NCBI GenBank assembly: GCA_003156595.1 | Contig: PMHH01000066.1 | Location: forward strand, 1-53,176 | DNA: 53,176 bases | Source: Acidimicrobiaceae bacterium | Lineage (GTDB): Bacteria > Actinomycetota > Acidimicrobiia > Acidimicrobiales > Palsa-688 | Reading direction: 5' to 3' | Shown: positions 25,196-33,260 of the stretch, piece by piece | Numbering within the stretch: position 1 is the stretch's first letter | Layout of the letters: each line of letters starts with the position of its first letter | The notes under the pieces: generated by a model | The model's input: only the letters and a program-made list of their open reading frames with translations | Databases searched by the model: none | What the model was told of the DNA's origin: nothing | Made by a program: the position numbers and the translations under genes

Positions 25196-25269
25196 CGCCG
25201 AACCGTAGACGTGGAGGGCATGTCAGCCACGCTAGAACTCGGGTGTGACGGCCTTCCGGTTGGGCCTGG

Positions 25270-26109
25270 TCACGGGCGAAACACTGGCCAGCAGATCTCC
25301 GTGCGCCACTCGCCCTCGGTGGCCCGGTCCAGGGGGCTCACCAGGTAGTGCTCGCGGATGGGGCCATCGACGCCTAAACCCCGGGTTGTCACCGCCGTGC
25401 CGAGAGCCCCGTAGGTCCGGTCGGTGTCGTCGTAGCTTCCCTCGTGCACCATGACGGCCAGTTCGGCGGCCGGTACCTCCCTGACTGCTGCCGCGCTGAG
25501 GTGACGATGGCCGCCCGCACCGCCCGCGTCGCGGTCCCCACTGGCAAAGGGGATGTAGGCGACCACCTCGGCCTCTTCGAGTTCGAAGAACTCGCCTGGG
25601 TAGAGGGCGCTGTCGGGCCCGGTACGGGTGAGGCCAGAGCCGGCCAGGGCGTCGCGCAGCTCGGTAAAGGCTGCAACCCACCAGCGCTGGAAATCCTCGA
25701 CTCGCACCAGCGAGACGATGGCCAGGACCGAGACCGCGGGCACGTGGCGGTACTCCACCGGTCGCGACAGGGCTGGCCCTTCGAGCAGGCCGCGAAGTGA
25801 CGTCACCGTCGACGCCGTTTCGGCCAACTGGGCTTCCATGCGCTCGAGGTGGGCGATGATGACCTTGTTCCTGGTGGCCTCGTCGGTGGCGCTGAGCATG
25901 GTGCGTACCTCATCCACGGGCATCCCCAGATCCCGAAAACGCCGGATCATCTGGGCCACCGGCACCTGTCGGATCTCATACAGGCGATAGCCGCTGGCAG
26001 AATCCACCTCGATCGGATCCAAGAGACCGACGTCGTGGTAGTGGCGTAGGGCCTTCACACTCAGGTGAGTCATGCGGGAGAAATCACCGATGGTGACGAG
26101 CGTGCTCAT
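25270..26109 (-). CDS. MerR-family regulator with GyrI-like effector domain
   Basis: 279 residues, BmrR/TipA layout. MerR DNA-binding domain at the start (TIGDFSRMTHLSVKALRHYH, then YDV-like VGLLDPIEV and SASGYRLYE), a dimerisation helix to about residue 115, then a GyrI-like ligand-binding domain of 150 residues ending TEICWPVFRP. Such regulators sense amphipathic drugs and activate efflux genes. It lies downstream of the MFS gene on the same strand, whose promoter has a MerR-type dyad. Confidence 0.92.
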   Translation of the reverse strand: MSTLVTIGDFSRMTHLSVKALRHYHDVGLLDPIEVDSASGYRLYEIRQVPVAQMIRRFRDLGMPVDEVRTMLSATDEATRNKVIIAHLERMEAQLAETASTVTSLRGLLEGPALSRPVEYRHVPAVSVLAIVSLVRVEDFQRWWVAAFTELRDALAGSGLTRTGPDSALYPGEFFELEEAEVVAYIPFASGDRDAGGAGGHRHLSAAAVREVPAAELAVMVHEGSYDDTDRTYGALGTAVTTRGLGVDGPIREHYLVSPLDRATEGEWRTEICWPVFRP

Positions 26110-26312
26110 GCCCGTGAGTATCCACTCTCGAGGAGAGGCATATCCATGTCGGCATCGCCGCCTCCCGGGCTCGGGCTCAGGCGCACGTGAGCTCCGAGCA
26201 CCACGGCGGTCTGCGCGTGGTCGTCAGCGCCGAACGACAGCCACCAGAATCGGCCGTAGCGGCCGACCCCCCGGACCCGGCAGCCCCCACCGGCTACTTC
26301 GGCGAGCGAGGC

Positions 26313-27851
26313 CTAGGCGGTGACCCCCACGTCGGTCAGGCCGATGTCCCATCCGGGGAGGTGGAGGGCCAGAGTCCAGTTGTCCGAGCGGTCGACGCCA
26401 ATCAGGGGCGAGCCGATCAGCTGGCGCAGGCGGACAAGCGTTTCCTCCGGTCCGGGCTTGACCGAGCCGGCCGGAGCGGGGAGCAAGCGGCTGAGGGCGG
26501 CCACCGCGATCAGCAGGAGGGCCAAGCCAGCGACGCTCAAGGCGAAGGCGTGGGCGTAGCCGTGGGAGAGAGCACCGAAGGAGACGATGCTGACGACGGC
26601 GACGCCGACGGAGTTGCCGACCTGTTGCACGGTGGCGAGGGCGCCAGAGGTGGCTCCCGCCCGGGACGGCTCGCACGACGACAGGACGACGGTGGACAGC
26701 GGGGCGATACACAACCCCATGCCCAGGCCGACCAGGAGCAGGCCGGGGGCCAGCCAGCCAACCGAGCCGCCGGTCCCCTCGGCCAGCACGGCGGCGAGCA
26801 GCAGCCCGTGACCGGCGGCCAGGATCAGGGCTCCGATACCGATGACCCGCCGCCCGAAGCGCAGTACCAGGGCGGCGGAGCGCATGGAAGCGAAGAGGTA
26901 CGACCCGGCCATGACCGTGAAGATCAGGCCGGCTTGTAGGGCGTCCAGGCCGCGTCCCTGTTGAAGGTACAAAGCCAACACGAGGAAAAAGGAGGCCTGC
27001 CCGCACCACAGTCCCATTTGAGTGACGAGCCCGGTGGCGAACGGCCTCTCTTTGAACATGGTCATGTCCATCAACACCGCCCGGCCCGAGCGGCGGCGGC
27101 GGATCTGGGTGACGACGAAGGCGGCCAGGATTATCGGGGCGGCGACCAGGCCGGCGAGGCTCCACCACGGCCAGCCGTATTGGCGGCCCTGGACCAGGGG
27201 GAGGATCACGGCGGTCAGGCCGGCGGTCACCAGGGCCGTGCCGGTCCAGTCCAGCGGCGCCTCGCCCGGGGCCTTCGACTCGGGCACCCAGCGGGGGGTG
27301 AGGGCCAGGGCGGCGGCGGCCACGGGGAGGTTGATGAGGAACACCGACCGCCAGCCCAGCCCGGCCGGGTCGGCCTGGATGAGCAAGCCGCCGATGAGCT
27401 GGCCGCTGGCCGCGGCCACGCCCAGCACGGTCCCGTAGATCCCTATGGCTCGCACTCGCTCGGGACCCTGGTAGGTGACCCCGATGATCGACAGCACGGT
27501 CGGGCTGATCAGGGCCCCGCCCACGCCCTGGAGGAGGCGGAAGGCGATCAGGACGCCGGCGTCGGGGGCCAGGCCGCAGCCGGCCGAGGCCACGGCGAAG
27601 ACACCCAGTCCGATGCTGAACAGGCGGCGCCGCCCGATCCGGTCTCCCAGACGGCCGGCGGTGATCAGGAACGTGGAGAAGGTCAGTCCGTAGCCGGCCA
27701 CGACCCACTCCACGGTGCCGTAACTGGCGTGCAGCCGGGCCTGCATCGATGGCAAGGCCACGTTGACGATAAAGAAGTCCAGGACGATCATGAATGTCCC
27801 GGCCAAGAGGACCAGCAGGGGCCTCTGCTGGGTTCGGGTTGTTGTGCTCAT
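26313..27851 (-). CDS. MFS multidrug transporter (EmrB/QacA, 14-span type)
   Basis: 512 residues, about 14 membrane segments, proton-coupled drug efflux. Motif A reads GRLGDRIGRRRLF, the family block LDFFIVNVALPSMQ lies in the first span and motif C-like residues are in GVGGALISPTVLSII. C-terminal soluble tail of about 60 residues. Likely controlled by the MerR regulator at 25270. The 203 bp between the two genes hold no other gene. Confidence 0.94.
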   Translation of the reverse strand: MSTTTRTQQRPLLVLLAGTFMIVLDFFIVNVALPSMQARLHASYGTVEWVVAGYGLTFSTFLITAGRLGDRIGRRRLFSIGLGVFAVASAGCGLAPDAGVLIAFRLLQGVGGALISPTVLSIIGVTYQGPERVRAIGIYGTVLGVAAASGQLIGGLLIQADPAGLGWRSVFLINLPVAAAALALTPRWVPESKAPGEAPLDWTGTALVTAGLTAVILPLVQGRQYGWPWWSLAGLVAAPIILAAFVVTQIRRRRSGRAVLMDMTMFKERPFATGLVTQMGLWCGQASFFLVLALYLQQGRGLDALQAGLIFTVMAGSYLFASMRSAALVLRFGRRVIGIGALILAAGHGLLLAAVLAEGTGGSVGWLAPGLLLVGLGMGLCIAPLSTVVLSSCEPSRAGATSGALATVQQVGNSVGVAVVSIVSFGALSHGYAHAFALSVAGLALLLIAVAALSRLLPAPAGSVKPGPEETLVRLRQLIGSPLIGVDRSDNWTLALHLPGWDIGLTDVGVTA

Positions 27852-27866
27852 GAACTGAGCGTCGGG

Positions 27867-27888
27867 CCTCCCGTTACAGGAGGGTCAA
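27867..27888 (-). promoter_or_regulatory. MerR-type operator/promoter of the MFS gene
   Basis: Read on the minus strand: TTGACC, overlapped by CCTCCTGTAACGGGAGG, a dyad with 5-bp arms and a 7-bp centre. This is the classic MerR-family arrangement, dyad between -35 and -10. The start codon is 16 bases downstream of the dyad. The -10 is GC-rich and not convincing. Confidence 0.65.
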
Positions 27889-27926
27889 GAGATTTCTCCG
27901 GCTGGCGTCAGACGACGTCGCGCTCG

Positions 27927-28514
27927 TCAAGGGGTCAAGCCAGGTCCGTCGCGGTCGGGGGATCGTTCCTGCTCGATCGACCGCTGGCGCTCGAGTTGGT
28001 GCACGATGTCCTCGACCACTAGGCGAGCCCGACTGGTCAGGGGCTCGTCTGGATAGACCCGGGCGCAGATCGCCTCAACGTCGCCCAGGCTGGTCACGCC
28101 TAGTCGGTCGCACAGCAACTTGATGTCGTCGATATCGGCGTAGGTTCTTGCCGCTAATGCCTTCATCGCCAGGAGGTGGGTTGGAGAAACGATGGTCACA
28201 CGTAGATTCGGATGATCGAATATCAGACGGGCTTTTTCGTCAGGGGCTCTCGGTAGGTAGACCGTCGCTTGATCATTGAGCCACCACCGGGGAAGCCCCA
28301 GTTCCTCGGCGACCTGGATTGCCGCCTGATGGACTTTCTCCCTCGGTTCGAACAGCGCGTCGACATCCCGGGTTGCTTCGCGCGCTTGGTAGGCCAGGAT
28401 CATGGCCGCGCCGCCGAATATGTAGATGTCGCCCACCGTGCCATCCCGTTGTAACGCGATCGCCAACCGTCCGAAGGCCTCGTAAAGCTGGGTCTTATCG
28501 ATGAACTCCGACAT
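27927..28514 (-). CDS. DUF6036-type nucleotidyltransferase
   Basis: 195 residues. DIYIFGGAAMILAYQAREAT followed by RDVDALF is the GG..(x)..DxD layout of AbiEii/DUF6036-like nucleotidyltransferases. Such proteins act as toxins or antitoxins in two-gene modules. The ATG directly abuts the TAA of the upstream gene. The tail (ERQRSIEQERSPDRDG) is charged and probably disordered. Confidence 0.85.
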   Translation of the reverse strand: MSEFIDKTQLYEAFGRLAIALQRDGTVGDIYIFGGAAMILAYQAREATRDVDALFEPREKVHQAAIQVAEELGLPRWWLNDQATVYLPRAPDEKARLIFDHPNLRVTIVSPTHLLAMKALAARTYADIDDIKLLCDRLGVTSLGDVEAICARVYPDEPLTSRARLVVEDIVHQLERQRSIEQERSPDRDGPGLTP

Positions 28515-28919
28515 TTAGGCGCGTTCGAGAGCCCCGGAGCCGAGGAAGATACCCCGGATCCGGAAAGCACCGGGGGAATGCACCAGAGCGTCGGCTCGGA
28601 CGGCGGGAAGGTCGATCGGGAACCACCACTCCTCAAGGAACCGATCCCCGTCTTGAACCCATTCCGGGGCGCTGAGCTGATCGTGATAAGCGAGGTGTTC
28701 GGCGAGGGCGGCCAGGAACGCGTCATATCTAGGGTCACCAGTGAGCGCTGGACGTTGTTCCAGAAGAGGGGACCTCTGGGCCATGGGCTCCCAGCGGTAC
28801 TCCTCGACGAACTCGAGGATGAGGCGCCGGCGTCCGCTGTCCGTCGCCTCATCCTTGAGGCGGTCCGCCAGCTCAGCCAGAGTCATAGCCCGATAGTTAC
28901 GCTGGACCTCGGCCGTCAT
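28515..28919 (-). CDS. Partner protein of the DUF6036 nucleotidyltransferase
   Basis: 134 residues from ATG 28919. MTLAELADRLKDEATDSGRR is a short helical start that could bind DNA. The rest is acidic with a conserved-looking C-terminus (HSPGAFRIRGIFLGSGAL). Directly abuts the nucleotidyltransferase, so the two form a toxin-antitoxin-like unit; which is the toxin is not clear. The junction of these two genes is also found as a scrap at 18086-18125. Confidence 0.75.
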   Translation of the reverse strand: MTAEVQRNYRAMTLAELADRLKDEATDSGRRRLILEFVEEYRWEPMAQRSPLLEQRPALTGDPRYDAFLAALAEHLAYHDQLSAPEWVQDGDRFLEEWWFPIDLPAVRADALVHSPGAFRIRGIFLGSGALERA

Positions 28920-29086
28920 CCCAATCAGCGTACCGATGCTTACTTCTTCCGAGGTGTGGGACTGCCGGTGTGGAGCTTGAAGCCGCAGGTCTGGACACCA
29001 GATGGCTCGCCAGCCCTTCGGGGACTTCAATGCCTTTGGATGTCACAGTCTCGGACGATGATGTTGCGAAACAGGGAGGTATCGAC

Positions 29087-29407
29087 ATGGCGGTTTGCGA
29101 CTACTGCAATCAGGAGATGACCACGGCGATGGGATGCGTGACTGCCCCGATCGTCATCGAAGGCGAGTCCTATCAGCCGGTCCCATTCGGGTCTGAGCGT
29201 GGGCTCAAGGGCATCCGACGGAGATGCCATGACTGCGGCATCCTTCCGGGCCGGGTCCACCACCATAGCTGCGACGTCGAGGAGTGCCCAGCCTGTGGAC
29301 GTCAGTCGATCTCGTGTGGTTGCCTCTGGGCCGGCGAGGAGCACCTTGCCGATGACTGGGAGGATGAGATGGAAGAGCGGCTCCAGCTCGTTGGGCCAGA
29401 TGAGTGA
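29087..29407 (+). CDS. Small multi-cysteine (zinc-ribbon-like) protein, copy 2
   Basis: 106 residues, paralogue of 18175-18495 with the same CxxC pairs (CDYCNQEM, CHDC, CPACGRQSISCGC) and the same promoter-proximal sequence (AACAGGGAGGTATCGA). Differences are scattered, so both copies have evolved under some constraint or the duplication is recent. Divergent from the DUF6036 pair and 147 bp upstream of a DUF1778-GNAT module. Confidence 0.75.
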   Translation: MAVCDYCNQEMTTAMGCVTAPIVIEGESYQPVPFGSERGLKGIRRRCHDCGILPGRVHHHSCDVEECPACGRQSISCGCLWAGEEHLADDWEDEMEERLQLVGPDE

Positions 29408-29503
29408 CACGACATGCTCGTTTGGCTGAGATCCGCGCTGATCATCGAGTACGACAACGCCGCCACCCGGGTGTACGCACAACCGCTGTACAGTGTCGTT
29501 CCT

Positions 29504-29529
29504 AGGTACGACGCGTCCACTTCGTACCT
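29504..29529 (+). promoter_or_regulatory. Inverted-repeat operator of the DUF1778-GNAT module
   Basis: AGGTACGA (29504-29511) and TCGTACCT (29522-29529), exact complements, 25 bases before the antitoxin start. In the second copy of the module (34.7 kb) the right arm is kept and the left arm is partly changed. Confidence 0.6.
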
Positions 29530-29553
29530 GAACTTCAAGGGAGTGTCGATGTC

Positions 29554-29832
29554 ATGCCGGCGATCAAAGAGGAGCGACTCAACCTGCGGTTGTCTGCCCG
29601 CGACAACGCCCTCATCAAGGAGGCCGCCGAGACCCGAGGGACCTCTGTCAGTGAGTTCGTGACCCAGGCGGCGGTTCGTCGCGCTCATCAGGAGTTGGCC
29701 GACCAGCGACATTTCGTGATGGATGACGAGACCTGGGACCAGTTCGTGGCTGCTTTGGACCGGCCCGCGAAACCTAACGAACGACTGGCATCGTTCCTAC
29801 GTCGTCCCAGCCTTCTCGACCCTGACCATTAG
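29554..29832 (+). CDS. DUF1778 (TacA-like) antitoxin, intact module
   Basis: 92 residues: ribbon-helix-helix (ERLNLRLSARDNALIKEAAE, then SVSEFVTQAAVRRA) and the DUF1778 tail (HFVMDDETWDQFVAALDRPA). First gene of the pair; represses transcription and neutralises the acetyltransferase. The copy at 34815 is over 90% identical. Confidence 0.93.
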   Translation: MPAIKEERLNLRLSARDNALIKEAAETRGTSVSEFVTQAAVRRAHQELADQRHFVMDDETWDQFVAALDRPAKPNERLASFLRRPSLLDPDH

Positions 29833-29858
29833 GGGCTGCCGCGTGCGGACGGTCGACG

Positions 29859-30380
29859 CTGACGGACCTTGCTCTGCCTCGGGTTAGTCGCTTCGACGAG
29901 TTCGGGCCGACCAAGAGCGAACGAGCCGTGTTCGACTGCGGGAACGAGGAGCTCAACGATTGGCTCGTTCGCTACGCAGGCCAAGCCATGGCCGCCAGAG
30001 ATGCCGTCGTCTATCTGCTGCACGAAGACCGCGAGATTCTCGGGTACTTCACCCTCTCCGCCGGATCATGTTCGAGACACGAGGCCAGTTTGCGCGTCGG
30101 CAAGCGAGCGCCGGACCCGGTCCCGATGATCCTGCTGGGCCGGATGGGTGTCGACCTGGGCCACCAGGGCCAGGGTCTTGGGTTCGAGATCATTCGCCAG
30201 GCGCTCAAGAGGGCGTTGTCTTCCGCCGGCGCTATCGGCGCCAGGGGCATACTCCTGCATGCCATCGACGACTCCGCCCAGCAGTTCTATGCACACCTCG
30301 GCTTCGAGGAATCACCCGTCGCTCGGCAGATGATGATTTCGTTCGCTGAACTCGCCGAGACGCTCGGCAGCATCGAATAA
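29859..30380 (+). CDS. GNAT acetyltransferase toxin (TacT-like)
   Basis: Acetylates the amino group of charged tRNA in studied relatives, stopping translation. FDCGNEELNDWLVRYAGQAM, then GYFTLSAGSC, LLGRMGVDLGHQGQGLG (acetyl-CoA loop) and the C-terminal FYAHLGFEESP are all present. The start is uncertain. GTG 29928 is the first standard start, but coding-like sequence (TDLALPRVSRFDEFGPTKSE) runs in frame from about 29859 and is conserved in the second copy, so a CTG at 29859 is possible. Confidence 0.88.
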   Translation: MTDLALPRVSRFDEFGPTKSERAVFDCGNEELNDWLVRYAGQAMAARDAVVYLLHEDREILGYFTLSAGSCSRHEASLRVGKRAPDPVPMILLGRMGVDLGHQGQGLGFEIIRQALKRALSSAGAIGARGILLHAIDDSAQQFYAHLGFEESPVARQMMISFAELAETLGSIE

Positions 30381-30394
30381 GCCGTCGAGCGAGA

Positions 30395-30659
30395 AGTCGG
30401 GGGCGACAAGCGGCCGCCGGGCGCTCGTCACCGCCAACATCCGCGACTTCGTGCCTCTCGATCAGCGTGACAAGGACTCCGGTCTAGCTCATGCCGCCTC
30501 GTACTGATAGCCGCTAAGGCCTTCCCGCAGGATCGATCGTTTATCGGCGCGCTGGTCGGGGCGCTGGACAAGCTCCTCGGCGAGGGCTCAGTACGGGACG
30601 ACGCCATCATGTTCCTATCCCGCCAATCCGAGATCCCCGGCACAACACCACGCGAGTGA
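30395..30659 (+). pseudogene. DUF5615/PIN-like toxin, truncated and frameshifted
   Basis: C-terminal half of a PIN-like nuclease. The first frame reads GRRALVTANIRDFVPLDQR to about GLAHAAS, then needs a one-base shift near 30487 to continue as LIAAKAFPQDRSFIGALVGA and on to SEIPGTTPRE, TGA. No N-terminal Asp region is left. The end of the gene overlaps the three-copy GTGAATAAAC repeat, and the same tail (SEIGTTPRE) is found at 24.43 kb. Confidence 0.7.
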
Positions 30660-30683
30660 ATAAACATGCGTCGGTGCGAATGG
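30642..30683 (+). repeat. Three-copy repeat, copy 2 (GTGAATAAAC element)
   Basis: Same as 24435-24476 with one change in the MRRYEW codons (TGC for TAC) and one at the left end. Here it directly touches the stop codon of the leftward ARPP-1-like gene, and the small gene is cut after six codons. Confidence 0.85.
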
Positions 30684-31598
30684 TTATAGCGCCAGGAGCG
30701 GGTGGCGCCGGTCGTACACGGATAGGTGGGCCCATCGGCCGTCCATCTGGATGCCGCGGAGCACGATCTTGTCGGTGTCGGCGGCGTAGAGGGTGCCGCC
30801 CCCGCCGTCGAGGCCGGGCTCGGGCTTGGGGCTGAGCCCTTCGAGGTGGGCGGCGAGGCGTCGTGCTCTGCGTCCGGGGACCGGCTCGGTCCCAGATGCC
30901 AGCGCGGTGGCGTCGAGGAGGAGCGAGGAGAGTATCTGCCCGAGATGAGCTTGGAGGGCGGCGGTCGACTCGAATATCTCGATGCCGACCGGGTAGCCGT
31001 CGACACCAAAGACGATGCCGCGCTGCCCGGCCAGGGGCTCTACTGCTCGGGCGGATTCGAGCGCGTCGATGATGTCGGGCGCCTGGCTGGTCAGGTGGTC
31101 GACGTGATCGAGATATGACGAGGTCGCCGAGGCGCCGAAGGCGGTCTCGTAGCCGGCGACGCGTTCCCAGACTTCGTGCTGTCTGGCCGGGGCGGGGCTG
31201 GCGTGCAGCGCGGCCCGGATCCTGGGCGAGGCCCGGCGGGACTGGCGCCGATGTCCCCCTTTTTCCTGCCAGCGTCCGGCTTCCACGCAGGCCACGTCGA
31301 CGACGAGCGACTGGCCGGAGCCGACGATGACGTCGTGTTGGAGCACCCGGTGCTGCCAGCCGCCTTCGAGAAGCTCTCCTTCGATCAGCAGCGCCGGCGC
31401 CCCGCTCGGATTGGTCACCGCCAGGTGGCTGACCTCGGGCTGACCTGGCAGTTCGGCCACGTCGATCAGGGCCGTCGCCCCGGTCACCAGCCCGTTCGTG
31501 TCGGGGGCGTCGGTCCACAGCGGGAAGTAGGTGACCGGGCCGAGCGGAGTGGCTCGCCCGATGTGGATGGCGGGGATGGCCGTGGACGGGGAGGTCAT
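30684..31598 (-). CDS. ARPP-1-like protein (ARG and rhodanese-phosphatase associated)
   Basis: 304 residues. The pattern LLIEGELLEGGWQHRVLQHD, SLVVDVACVEAGRWQEKG and GQRGIVFGVDGYPVGIEIF matches the ARPP-1 family, named for its association with ADP-ribosylglycohydrolase (ARG) and rhodanese-phosphatase genes, and that is its neighbourhood here. Molecular role unknown; the family has been placed in conflict systems by comparative genomics. ATG 31598 is preferred over TTG 31607 because the partial copy at 25195 starts at the same point. Divergent from the YbjN-like gene. Confidence 0.75.
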   Translation of the reverse strand: MTSPSTAIPAIHIGRATPLGPVTYFPLWTDAPDTNGLVTGATALIDVAELPGQPEVSHLAVTNPSGAPALLIEGELLEGGWQHRVLQHDVIVGSGQSLVVDVACVEAGRWQEKGGHRRQSRRASPRIRAALHASPAPARQHEVWERVAGYETAFGASATSSYLDHVDHLTSQAPDIIDALESARAVEPLAGQRGIVFGVDGYPVGIEIFESTAALQAHLGQILSSLLLDATALASGTEPVPGRRARRLAAHLEGLSPKPEPGLDGGGGTLYAADTDKIVLRGIQMDGRWAHLSVYDRRHPLLAL

Positions 31599-31795
31599 GG
31601 CGGCCAAGGTAGAGGCGGGGTGTGACAGCTTCCGCTTTGGACATTTGCCGGCGTGACCGTCCCAGGGTCGGGGTACGGTTGGGGCCAGGTCACGAGTTCC
31701 AGCGCCAAGCCCCGGCTGGCTGGACGGCTTCCCGTACCGCTTTCGGGTGCCCCGGGTGACGACCCGCCCGGCGCGGACCAGCGCCGGGTAAGAGC

Positions 31796-31816
31796 GGATC
31801 CCGTCACTGGGGATCC
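31796..31816. promoter_or_regulatory. Inverted repeat in the divergent control region
   Basis: GGATCCC and GGGATCC separated by seven bases, 19 bases before the ATG at 31835. The 236-bp divergent region (31599-31834) otherwise shows no clear -10/-35 on either strand. Candidate binding site for a regulator of the cluster. Confidence 0.4.
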
Positions 31817-31834
31817 TCGAAACCGGAGGTCCCG

Positions 31835-33052
31835 ATGATCAAGCTGTGTGAGGACGTCGTCGCCCGTCTCGGCGTCGAGCCGGAGTGGACGGTCGCCGCT
31901 GCCGATGGGGTCGGTTTCGTGGCCGGCGAACTCGGCGTGTGGATGACAGTGGAGGAAAAAGGAGCGGCCCCACCGCGCTTTCGGGCCGAGGTCCGCCTGG
32001 CCCGCCAGGTGCCAGACGACGAAACGATATCGGAGTTCGTCGATCGCCTCAATCACCGAGGTCTGCTCGGTTGTTGGGTTCACGACCAGCCCACCGGGAT
32101 CCTGGCGCTGAGCGCGGGCATCGACCTGTCGACAACCGTCAGGGAGGACACGGTGGCCATCGCGGCCCAGGTGGTCTCTTCGATGGTGGCCTCGGCTGAG
32201 GAACTGGCCTACAAGTCGGCCCCCCAGCGCGACCTCGGCGCCGCCAAGGCCCTCACCCTGGTGGGCGGAGTCAGACGGAAGGGGGAGCATCCGTTGTTTC
32301 GTCGCCACACCGGGACCGTCCTGGAGCAGGGACGGACGGCTGACACGGCCAGGGTGTCGCTCTGCCTGGCCCAGGACGTAATGCTCTACCTGGTCCCAGG
32401 ATGGACCTTCGAGCACGACACGACCGCCACGACCTGCGAGGACGACCAAGGGTTCGTTCTGGTCGTCCGGGTGGCACAACACCCGGCCTTCGGGTACGGG
32501 CTCATGATCGCCCTCGGCAGCCAGTCGCGGCTGACCATCCCAGCCGCTGACGCCCACCGGCGGGCCTTCGAGCTCAACCGGTCGGAGGCCCGCCGGCCCG
32601 GCCTCGGCGCCTGGGCGGTGTCCGGTCCCGGACTCGAGTACCGCACCTTCCTACCCAACTCTCTGCTGGAACTGGCGAACCGCGACCTACCTGAACTCCG
32701 ACTTGTCAGCGCGGTCATCCGCGACACCGCCGCCCGGGCCCGGCCGTCGCTCGTGCCGCTCCGGGCAGTCGCCGAGCACCCCGACCGGACCCTGCTGAAG
32801 CCGGACTGGGCCGGCGACACCGAAGCAGAGATACTGGCCCGCCGGGACCCGATCAACGACGGGCTCCACGCTCCGGACAGTTACGTCTGGCTCGACCGCC
32901 TGGGGAGGGCCGCGGCCACCACCGAGTCGTCTTTTGAGCTGTGGCGTTCACGGCTGCATCCCGTCGACGTCGACGATCCCACTGTCGCCGGCTACTCCGA
33001 CTGGTTCCAGCGCGAAGCCGCTCACCGCCACGGAAAACGACGAACCTCATAG
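31835..33052 (+). CDS. YbjN/TY-Chap-like protein of the ARG cluster
   Basis: 405 residues. The first 130 residues have a beta-alpha-beta order with GVGFVAGELGVWMTVEEKGA and DDETISEFVDRLNHRGLLGC, resembling YbjN or secretion-chaperone-like folds; a related module may recur at residues 190-330 (GWTFEHDT, YGLMIALGSQ). No catalytic motif is visible. GGAGGT (31824-31829) gives a good start. First gene of a rightward operon with the 52-residue protein and the ADP-ribosylglycohydrolase fusion. The domain call rests on pattern resemblance only. Confidence 0.55.
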   Translation: MIKLCEDVVARLGVEPEWTVAAADGVGFVAGELGVWMTVEEKGAAPPRFRAEVRLARQVPDDETISEFVDRLNHRGLLGCWVHDQPTGILALSAGIDLSTTVREDTVAIAAQVVSSMVASAEELAYKSAPQRDLGAAKALTLVGGVRRKGEHPLFRRHTGTVLEQGRTADTARVSLCLAQDVMLYLVPGWTFEHDTTATTCEDDQGFVLVVRVAQHPAFGYGLMIALGSQSRLTIPAADAHRRAFELNRSEARRPGLGAWAVSGPGLEYRTFLPNSLLELANRDLPELRLVSAVIRDTAARARPSLVPLRAVAEHPDRTLLKPDWAGDTEAEILARRDPINDGLHAPDSYVWLDRLGRAAATTESSFELWRSRLHPVDVDDPTVAGYSDWFQREAAHRHGKRRTS

Positions 33053-33091
33053 GCCTCGCCGTCTCACCCGAGTTCTAGGGTCCGGTGCATC

Positions 33092-33250
33092 ATGAGACGA
33101 CCGGACCGCTTCGTGTCGATCGACCCATCCGTGTTCCTCGATCCGGAGATCACCTCGGTCGAATACGTGAGCCGCTACGGCGACGGGACGGCGTCGGCTG
33201 AGCCGACCGCCCGTCCCACTGTTGGGTCAGACTGCAAGACGGCCGTTTAG
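33092..33250 (+). CDS. 52-residue protein between the YbjN-like and ARG genes
   Basis: MRRPDRFVSIDPSVFLDPEI, then TSVEYVSRYGDG and a polar tail. No family recognised. It fits exactly between two genes of the operon and its stop is 10 bases before the next start. It might be a small regulator or an immunity-type protein, or not translated at all. Confidence 0.45.
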   Translation: MRRPDRFVSIDPSVFLDPEITSVEYVSRYGDGTASAEPTARPTVGSDCKTAV

Positions 33251-33260
33251 GAGCGACGAG

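Noticed and set aside
26187-28022. Long rightward frames opposite the MFS gene
   Set aside because: Shadow of a well-supported 14-span transporter; the translations are Gly/Gln/Asp-rich with no domain.
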